Source: Chlamydomonas sphaeroides
Taxonomy: Eukaryota > Chlorophyta > Chlorophyceae > Chlamydomonadales > Chlamydomonadaceae
NCBI GenBank assembly: GCA_001662425.1
Contig: BDDC01000990.1
Location: 2,911-31,160, forward strand
Direction of reading: 5' to 3'
Length of the DNA: 28,250 nucleotides
Made by a program: the position numbers and the translations under genes. The notes under the pieces were generated by a model that ran no database searches, was not told the origin of the DNA, and worked only from the letters and a program-made list of their open reading frames with translations. Position 1 is the first letter of the stretch, and each line of letters begins with the position of its first letter. This document shows, in pieces, positions 21,010 to 28,250 of this stretch.

Positions 21010-23658
21010 TGACGTGTGGTCGCGCGCGGGGCTGCGGGGCCTGGGGGCACCGCGTGCGGCCCGTCACTGGGGGCCGCTGGGGTGTGGGGAATGGGCCTTG
21101 CTTGATTACGGGATACTGTGGTGTGGGGCTTAGGTGTGGCCCCGGGGGCGTGGGGCCATGCGGCAAGGGCACACGGGGTCATCAAGACAGGGCTGCGGTG
21201 CGATGTTGCCAGCGGTGCTGGCGTGGCTATTGGGCGACGCCACTTCATAAGCATTTGTGTGTGCGCGCGCGGGCGAGCGGCAGGGCGCAGCGCAGCGCGG
21301 CGCGGCGTGCGGGGTAGTCCCGGGCGCGCGCCAGGGGTGGGCAATCGGCGTGTTGCCGTACCGGTACCGTATGGAGGGCGGATGGGGAGGAGGCTGGCAG
21401 CAGCCGTGGGCCAATCCAATGACCGGACGCTTGAAGCGCGCCGAACAGATCCGCAGAAGCCCGGGCGGGCAACCCAATAAACGCTTGCATACGTTGTCCG
21501 GCGGTCACGACCGCGGGGGCTCTGGCTGCAGGCAGGTTGCTGGAGGCCAAGCGCGGGCCAAAGAGGCTTGCGCGGCGGAGGGGGAGTGGTGCTGGCTGTG
21601 GGCTCCAGGGCGGGCGTGCTGTTTGGCACGTCCTCTCCTCTCTTCGAAGATCGCCTTGCCCGAAAGTGCTCGGAAGGGGCCCGCTCACAGTGTCAGCACG
21701 GCCCACTGGCGCTCGCCGTCTCGCCCAACCAGGCGGGTGGTATCTCGTAGGCTACGCCCCCCACCTTGGGAACTCAGTAAGCTTGGTATGTCGCCTACGC
21801 TGGGAGCTTTGTCACTGGTCTCGCAACCCCTCAACCCATTGCCGTATGTACCCCACCTAGCCAACCACCGGTGCACCACCACCACAACCGCGGCAACGGC
21901 TCCGCTGGGGTCCCTGCGTCTCATTCCCGGCTCCCGGCATCCTATGCCGCACAACAATCTACATCAGGGGCCGCGGCTCCAGTGCTTGCTTTCACACCAA
22001 GACCCATGCGGCACAGTGCTGTTGCACTACAGCGGGAAGGGGCACAGGCATCGCACGAGCATATCCCCACCCGTAACACAGGCACGGCGGCAACCGGCCG
22101 GCTCCGCACCAGTTATGCCGCAGATATCCTGGCTGGAGAGGGGGAAATACGAGTTTGCTGGCGGGTAGCGAGGCTTGTGAAGCACAGCCTGGGTAAGAGG
22201 CCCAAGCGGGAGGCAGACCCGCTGCCATGTGGCACCCCGTCGCCCGTGGCCACCGCAGCCGGCAGACCAGTGCGGCTAGCAAAGAAAACGAAAGTACGCT
22301 AGGCTAGGGGAGAGTGTGACCAGTGCGTCCAAACAGGTGCGGCCGGTGGGGCCGGAGGGCAGAGTGGCACCAGGGTGCCGCGAAAGTGCGCGACGGGGCA
22401 CCCAGACAGCGGTTCCGGACCGCCCTGAGACACTGTCACGACGCTCTTCGTGCTCGGCACAGTGTGCCGCCTGCTCACGCAGCACTGCTGGACAGGAGGC
22501 TCCGGAGGCCAATCTGGAGGGATGTCCCTCAGGTGTCGTGATGAGCATGGCCAGGAGGCGAGGGGAGGGGGCGGGAGACAAGAAAGGCCGCGACGACGAC
22601 AACCTCCCAGCCGGCAGCAGTTAGCTAGAGCCGGCGAGAGCACGGCAGGGCGCCCCTTCTCTGCCTTCCACGCTGGGTAAACAATCAAAGGGTGGAGGGC
22701 AGTGGTACGAGGCAAGGGCGGCGGGGCGAGGGTGGCCGCGGGAAGGCTTGGCAAGGGGGGATGCGAGGTCGGTGGCGGTCGAAAGAAACAGGATCGGCGG
22801 GCCAGCCGGCAACACCCAGACGGAGGCACCGTGGAATTGCTCTTTTCGTCAGTGGACAACCTGAGCTGACCACCGACAGCCCCGTCAGCCCGTCACGTTA
22901 CCCCAGGACAGGTTCCATGGCGTTCCGTCAACTGCTCTTGTGGCTTTTGTATGACATTGAAGGGTAACACAAAGCGTAGCGCTTAGGCATGCTCTGATGC
23001 CCAACGTTGGAAAGCATAGGCGCAAGGCACAGCACCGGAGCAGACTGGCCGGTACCGCGCCCCTCTCCTAGTGTAGTATATCCGAGCTGCGCCAAGAAGT
23101 CTAGAGCCAGGGCGGGGTACAGAGAACACTTGCGCCCGGCATCACCAGCCGGTGGTCAACCCGCAAGGGCGAGATTGGAGAACGTGGCAAACGACCTCAA
23201 ACGGTGACCATCAGAACCCCACGGGGACCGGCATGAAACCTCTTACCCCTCTTCAGCGCAAGGCGCAAAGGAGGCCTGGGGCTCGCCGGGGCCGTAGCGC
23301 TTGGGCTGGCCAGGGGCTCGCCGGGGACGGCGTGGGGACGCCGAGGTGAACGGCACGCCCGTTGCGTCGTTGGCTGTGCCCAGCCGCCCAGGCCATCCAG
23401 GATATGCTGAAAATTATCAGCGCAGCGCTGGCATGGATGCGGGTCACGTTGGCTTGGCCCTCCGCCCGTACAAACTTGCCCCGCAAGTCAAGCGCTGCCA
23501 CTTGCTGGGCATAGTTTTAGCACAGGGCGCACGCCCCACACCTAGCAGGGCATCGCCCCTTTAGTTCTTAGCAACAAGCGCACTCCCATATAATAGCTCA
23601 CGCGAAATTGACCGCAGCGTTTCAGCGCTATCCCCACCCAGCTCACGGCATCTAGCAG
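21010..23658. other. Intergenic region without a supportable gene
   Basis: This holds the LRR 3' flank and the 5' flank of the CCCH-WW gene. A plus-strand frame at about 21870-22302 reads plausibly and ends in a basic AKKTKVR, but it lacks an ATG and any known domain. AATAAA occurs at 21475-21480. A GGGGCTCGCCGGGG phrase occurs twice near 23278 and 23314. Confidence 0.4.
23589..23596 (+). promoter_or_regulatory. TATA-like element
   Basis: TATAATAG lies 63 nt before the CCCH-WW start codon in otherwise GC-rich DNA. Position and composition are suggestive only. Confidence 0.25.
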
Positions 23659-24447
23659 ATGGACGGAGCTTTTCCTAACCGACGGGAGCCAGGATTCCAG
23701 AACGCTGGTGGGGACGGCTCCCAGCCCAAGCCGAGGGGATTCCGGGGCACCGCAGAGAACTCCAAGACCAAGGTCTGCACTCGGTAGGTGGAGAAGATAA
23801 CATGTCGCGCGCAGCAGGCTGCAGTCGTTGCGTGAGCAGGGGGTGCCCGAGACCCAGCATTGACCGGCCCTCTGGACAGCAAGGGCTTGCGCCATGGACT
23901 TCTTGCAAGCAATGGACCTTTTCACCCTCTTACAGGTGGCTGCAAGGCGACTGCCGCTTCGGAGCGCGGTGCAACTTCGCGCACGGCGAGCATGAGCTGA
24001 GGAAGCTGCCCGAGCGCCCGGGTGGCCCCGGCGGTGGTGGTGGTGGCCGCGGCGGTGGCCGTGGCCCAGGAGGCTACGGCTATGGCGCGCCAGGCGGTCG
24101 GGTAAGTTTGCTCGCTTGGCCGTGGCGATCTCTGCGCAATCTGCGTTTGCTGTCTTTGAACGCAAGAACCTGACCTGCTATGCTTGGTGTGTGTACCACT
24201 GCAGGGTGGTTATGGTGCCGGTGCGCCCGGGGGCTACGGGGGCGTCAGCTACGGGCAGCCCGGCGCGCCCGGCCCCGGCGTCGCCGAGGACGTGTGGGCA
24301 GCGCAGGGCTACCCCGTGCAGGGGCCCAACGACTGGGTCATGTACCGCACGCGCGACACCGGGGAGCCGTACTACCACAACCACCGCACGGGCGAGACCG
24401 TGTGGGACCGGCCGGTGGACTGGCCCGCCGGTGGCGGCATGCTGTAG
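23659..24447 (+). CDS. CCCH zinc finger / WW domain protein
   Basis: A 177-residue protein from three exons (23659-23783, 23936-24101, 24205-24447) with consistent phases. An in-frame TAG two codons before the ATG supports the start. A CCCH finger of type C-x7-C-x5-C-x3-H uses Cys40, Cys48, Cys54 and His58 and spans the first intron; it typically binds single-stranded RNA. A Gly/Arg/Tyr-rich linker (about 70-120) of RGG/GYG type suggests RNA binding or condensation. A WW domain at about 139-169 has Trp141, Tyr153-Tyr154, Trp164 and Pro167, the spacing expected for binding proline-rich partners. A role in mRNA processing is likely by domain knowledge, but the exact orthologue was not identified. 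Confidence 0.88.
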
Positions 24448-25095
24448 TTGGCGGACGTGGACACAGCGGCGCCTCTTGGACCTCGTAGCACTTTACGGCA
24501 CCGCGGGAGCGTAGCTGGCATCGCGGGGGTGCGGTTGCCCCTCGGAGCCCTAGATGAATGGACGGCGCTGTGCACAAGTAGAAGCGCGTCTTAGCCTCGT
24601 TAGCGTGCTTGCCGGGGCCTTTGTCGCGGGCACCGGCACACGGCTTACTGGTTGCCTTGGGCGGCTTGGCCGTGGGCGTGTTGTGGCCACGGTGACGCGC
24701 CGAACAGCAGAACACAGCATCGACGTATGCGGGAGCTGCGAAGGTACCAGTAACTGTTGGACGCAGTAGAAACCCGCCGTGACACATGAACGAGTGTTGA
24801 CTAGCGGGATAGCTCGAGGTGGCCGTTGACTGTACGGCGGGCGGGCTTGGACTTGGCCGCGGATCAGCTAACGGCGTAGGTAAAGGCGGTACGGGTCCGT
24901 CAAGCTCGCGGCGGAGATAGGGCTGCTCTGGTGCTCTTGGGTCGTTGCTCTTGGACGCGTTAGCCCCGGAGAGGACGCTCGCCCTGTGAACCCCGGCTGA
25001 CTGGTGCAGCGGGCCGCTGTCCCTCGGGCCGAGGCGGCGGGCCCATGGACCTTGCGGTCTTGTGCGTTGCCTCAAGAGACACACAAGTCACCGGC

Positions 25096-25100
25096 TGTAA
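25096..25100 (+). terminator. Candidate polyadenylation motif (TGTAA) for the CCCH-WW gene
   Basis: First plus-strand TGTAA after the stop at 24447, about 650 nt downstream. Confidence 0.35.
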
Positions 25101-25249
25101 GGAGGCCGTTGCAGAGCGAGGCCCCGCCAAGCCAGCTGGCCCCATCTCTCGCGGTACTCTGCCGCTGCGTGCGTTTGTCCCAGCAGGTGCAACCATTGGC
25201 TGCCGGCAGTGGCGCCAGCCAGGAGGCCAGCAGCGGCCACGCTCCAGCC

Positions 25250-25254
25250 TTACA
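25250..25254 (-). terminator. Candidate polyadenylation motif (TGTAA) for cpSRP43
   Basis: First minus-strand TGTAA after the cpSRP43 stop at 25643, about 390 nt downstream. Confidence 0.4.
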
Positions 25255-25642
25255 CGCATCTGCCGGTCTGGCTCCGCAGACCGCCAGTCGAGAGCCAACC
25301 TGCTTGCGCCAGTCAGGAGCCAGCGGCCGCCCTTCCCCAGATCCCCACCCTAGCCTTTCGCCACGCATGCAGTCCCGCGCTCTCCGCTGCTCCTCACATG
25401 TACACCTGCCTAGCTCGCGGCAGACTGCCCGGCAGTGCGCCACAGTCCCCCCCCCGCGGCACCTGCCGTCGCCCGCGGCCCACCTGCACGGCCACACCGC
25501 AACACCTCGTTTCTGCCCGGCACCACCGCCGCGGCTGGTCCCCAACACCCAGTACCCCCCCCCGCACGCGCCCGCAGCACAGCCGCACACACCACCCCAC
25601 CCGTTTCCCTCCCTTAAACCCAGTCCCCGCGCCCCGCCGCGC

Positions 25643-28177
25643 CTACCTCCCCGCCGCCACCGCCTCCCGCGCCGCCGCCGAGCCTATCCCGCTGCCCTCC
25701 TCGGCCCCCGCCCCGTTGCCGTTCCCGCCGTGCACCGGCCGTGCCCCTGCCGCCGCCGCGTACGCGCGCGGCGCCGCCTGCGTCTCGTAGTCGCCGCCCT
25801 CGGTGCCCTCCGCGGCCGCGCCGGGCGCAATGCCCAGCGCCTCCCAGCCGCCCGCCTCGGCGGCGCTGGTGGACGCCTCGGTGCTGGTGCGCTCGGCGAA
25901 GAGCTGCGGGTTGGCGGCGGCAAAGGCCTCGATCAGCGCCGGCGGCACGTGCTCCTCGGGCTCCCAGGACGTCTGCGGAGCGGGCAGGTGGCAGGGGAGG
26001 GGCAGAGGCCAGGGTTATGCTCGCATGACACGCACCAGGAGGAGGAGGACGGCGCGGGTGCAGGTGATGGTAGTGGCATGCGTTGCGACCGGCCATGCGA
26101 GGGATCACCCTCCCCCAACCCCCCCGCCCAGGTTCCCCACTGCTCACCGGGTAGCCGTCCGACCACTGGATCTTGAAGCGCCGCTCCGTGCGGACCTGCG
26201 CGGGAAGGCCGGCAAAGGGCGGGGAGGGGTAAGCAGAGATTGGCAGGAACAGCGGCAGCGGCCTGCCGGGGTGACGCCATGCCGTACGCTTCCTCGCTCC
26301 TCTCTCCTCCCCGCTCAACGTCTGCACCACGTCCCCCGACCCGGCACCGCGACGCAACCCATCCCCGAACTCCCTCCCATCCTTTCCCTCTTGCTCGTCT
26401 TCCGTTCTCCCCCTCCCCTCTACCCACCTGCACCACGTCCAAGATGGTCTCGGGGGTGGCGTACTCGAGGCCCGCCATGTAGTCCTCCACCAGGTCGGCG
26501 GCGCTGCGGGGGAGGCGGCCGGCGGCGAGGGGCAGGACATGATCATCGTAACTGCGGTTGACACTTCAACACCAAGATGAGCTATGATCGGCCACCGGCG
26601 GCGGCGACGGCTGTCGCATTGGCCACCCTGCCTTGCCGTTGGCCCTCGCGCTCCTGTCCTGAGCCCTTCCCCCCTCACCCAGCCGCTATTTCCCTCGCCG
26701 CCCAACGCATGCGGCCCTCAATGCCCCCCCCCATCATGACTCACACGTTGCGCTCGGGCACCCACTCGTCGTCGCGCCCGTCGTCAAACGACACCAGAAA
26801 CTCGCGGCTGCGGGGCGGGAAGACCAGGCGTCGTGGGGCGTGAAGATTAGGCGAGGGGGCTGTGAAGGCAGAGGAAGGGCGGAACGGCAGCCCCAAGCAT
26901 CCCAGCTAGCGCTAGCGCTAACACCAGCTTCCGCTGACGGATGCGCCCCTTGCCATCCGGTTCCCTCCCGCGAGGCATGCCGCCCCAGTCTCCCCCGTTC
27001 CCCCATAAGCCCATCCTCTCCGCCCCACCTGCGTGCCGCACCTGGTCCCTCCCCCCTGGGTACACCCCCTCCCCTGCCCTCTCCTCTCCACGTGACACCC
27101 CTCCCCTGTCCCAACCTCCTCCCGCGCGGTGCGCCGCCCCTCTGCGCCCCACCCCGTGCCACGCACCTGGTGCCGTCCTGCGATGTGCGCATGTTGAGGA
27201 TGTTGGAGGGCGGCACCTCGTCGTACAGCCTGGGGTAGAGGGGGGTAGGGGAAGAGGGGACAAGGGGGGCAAGGGGAGTTGAGGAAACGGCAAGCGGCGG
27301 GGGCTGCAGGTGCCTGGTGCGGCAGGGAAGCGGTGGCGGCAACCACGGCACAAGCAGCCAGCACGCCGCGCCGTCACATGACGGCCCCACGGTCACGGCG
27401 CCCCGCCCCCGCACCTGTCGGTCAGCGTGTTTGCCACCTCCTCCAGCGCCAGGCGGCGCTGGATGGACTGCATGCTCAGCGGCTGCCCCGCCTTGAGCTG
27501 GTCGATGAGCGTCACCACGTCGCGCCCCGTGTTGTCCTTGAGCTCCGGGTTGGCGCCCGCCTCCAGCAGCGCCGCCATGGGCCCCGTGTGCATGTAGCCG
27601 GCGGCCATGTGCAGCGGCGTGTAGCCTGGGGGGGGGAGCGGGGGTCGGGTGGGTGCGCGGGAGGTGCATGGTTGCGGCGACAGGCCACGTCCAGCCAGGG
27701 CCGCACCCCGCAGCCCCCACGCCGGTGCGGCCTGCACTGGGGTGCCGCGCCACCCCGAGAGCCCCCGGCCGCTAGCTGGATTGCGCAGCGGTCGCGCGGC
27801 AGTGGGCGGCAGTGGGCAGCAGCTGCGCACGGCCCGGCCGTAGGTCCGTAGGCCGCGCAGCACTCGCAGCGCCTGCTTCGGACCTTCCCCCCCTCCCTGC
27901 CTCCACTCCCACAGCTCCCCGCCGCACCCAGGCCGCCTCGACCGGCTCATCACCGGCTTGGCGCAATCCACAGAAGGATGCCCCACAGTACCGTACGGCA
28001 GGTTGACATGCTGCCACGCAACCAACACCCAAGCCCCACCCAACCGCCCCCGCGCTGCCCTCCTGCCCCCTGGCCCCTGCCTTACCCTCCTTGTCCTGCA
28101 GGTCAACGTCAGCGCCCGCCTCGATCATGAGCTTGGTGCAGTCCGCACTGCCCACAGCCGCGGCAAAGTGCAGCGCG
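25643..28177 (-). CDS. SRP43: Chloroplast signal recognition particle 43 kDa subunit, C-terminal part
   Basis: cpSRP43 is the stromal chaperone that, with cpSRP54, carries light-harvesting chlorophyll proteins to ALB3 in the thylakoid. Seven exons are in the window: 28177-28086, 27625-27415, 27229-27167, 26807-26745, 26503-26428, 26195-26148 and 25972-25643, with all phases agreeing. The first two carry ankyrin repeats (ALHFAAAVGSADCTKLMIEA; GYTPLHMAAGYMHTG). Chromodomain 2 follows (EFLVSFDDGRDDEWVPERNV), then the family hallmark LVEDYMAGLEYA, then chromodomain 3 (RRFKIQWSDGYPTSWEPEEH). About 80 low-complexity residues after NPQLF extend the tail beyond the short end I recall for land-plant forms. 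The transit peptide, chromodomain 1 and first ankyrin repeats lie beyond the right edge. The Chlamydomonas orthologue is the antenna-size locus TLA3. Confidence 0.93.
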
Positions 28178-28250
28178 CTGGGGGGCAGGAGGGAGGAAGG
28201 GGGAGGGGGGGGGAGGGGGAGGGGAGGGGAGATGGCGGGGTGGGGAGGGG
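28178..28250. repeat. Purine-only GGGGA-rich tract in a cpSRP43 intron
   Basis: The plus strand is almost entirely G and A, in GGGGA/GGGA units. On the coding strand it is a polypyrimidine tract running into the acceptor of exon 28177-28086. Confidence 0.7.

Larger units (their letters stand above)
24448..25642. other. Convergent 3' flanks of the CCCH-WW and cpSRP43 genes
   Basis: No gene is supported here. Long plus-strand frames at 25004-26176 are shadows over cpSRP43 exons and composition effects. The region should hold the two facing 3' UTRs. Confidence 0.5.

Noticed and set aside
21257..22302. Overlapping plus-strand frames of 303 and 143 codons
   Set aside because: The second reads plausibly but starts at GTG, not ATG. 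No splice-supported model or known family was found.
25004..26176. 390-codon plus-strand frame
   Set aside because: It is the antisense shadow of cpSRP43 exons and the pyrimidine-rich flank. cpSRP43 on the minus strand explains the region.

Overview
This window is nuclear DNA of a photosynthetic eukaryote, most likely a chlamydomonadalean (volvocine-type) green alga. The evidence is GC-rich DNA, genes cut into many short exons by GT-AG introns, TGTAA-type polyadenylation motifs, Ala/Gly/Gln-rich linkers and a clear chloroplast SRP43 gene. The species cannot be fixed from the sequence. The exon models below were built by hand from reading frame, splice consensus and phase agreement; they are not backed by transcripts.

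Layout, left to right. Positions 1-2890 hold no convincing intact gene, only scattered plus-strand coding-like fragments in shifting frames. Positions 2891-4110 hold fragments of a probable unidentified minus-strand gene. Positions 4110-4880 are an A/C-rich tract followed by a repeat-like, lower-GC segment. Positions 4880-15805 (minus) are one large gene of about 29 exons and roughly 1,650 residues. Its order is an acylation-type N-terminus (MGCGAS), an FISHAW/VWIDILAVNQ/WCIYE domain resembling TIR/HET folds, a NACHT-type STAND ATPase, a helical segment, and 14 WD40 blades, 13 of them on single phase-0 exons. A 355-base N gap (13319-13673) falls where the Walker A motif should be. Positions 17550-21009 (plus) are a divergently oriented gene for a 506-residue protein with an MGNLC acylation-type start, a coiled coil, an LRR cap and six 23-residue LRRs, one per 69-nt exon. 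Positions 23659-24447 (plus) encode a small CCCH zinc finger/RGG-like/WW protein. Positions 25643-28177 (minus, 5' end off the window) encode the C-terminal part of cpSRP43 (ankyrin repeats plus chromodomains 2 and 3).

How the parts may work together. The central gene has the architecture of fungal HET-E/HET-D incompatibility proteins (HET-NACHT-WD40) and, more broadly, of NLR-like sensors: effector domain, oligomerising ATPase, repeat-based sensor. Its head-to-head neighbour also carries a likely lipidated N-terminus, a coiled coil and a recognition-type LRR domain. A membrane-associated sensor pair sharing a 1.74-kb intergenic region is the most interesting reading, but the functional link is inference only. 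The CCCH-WW gene and cpSRP43 are convergent housekeeping-type genes with facing 3' ends.
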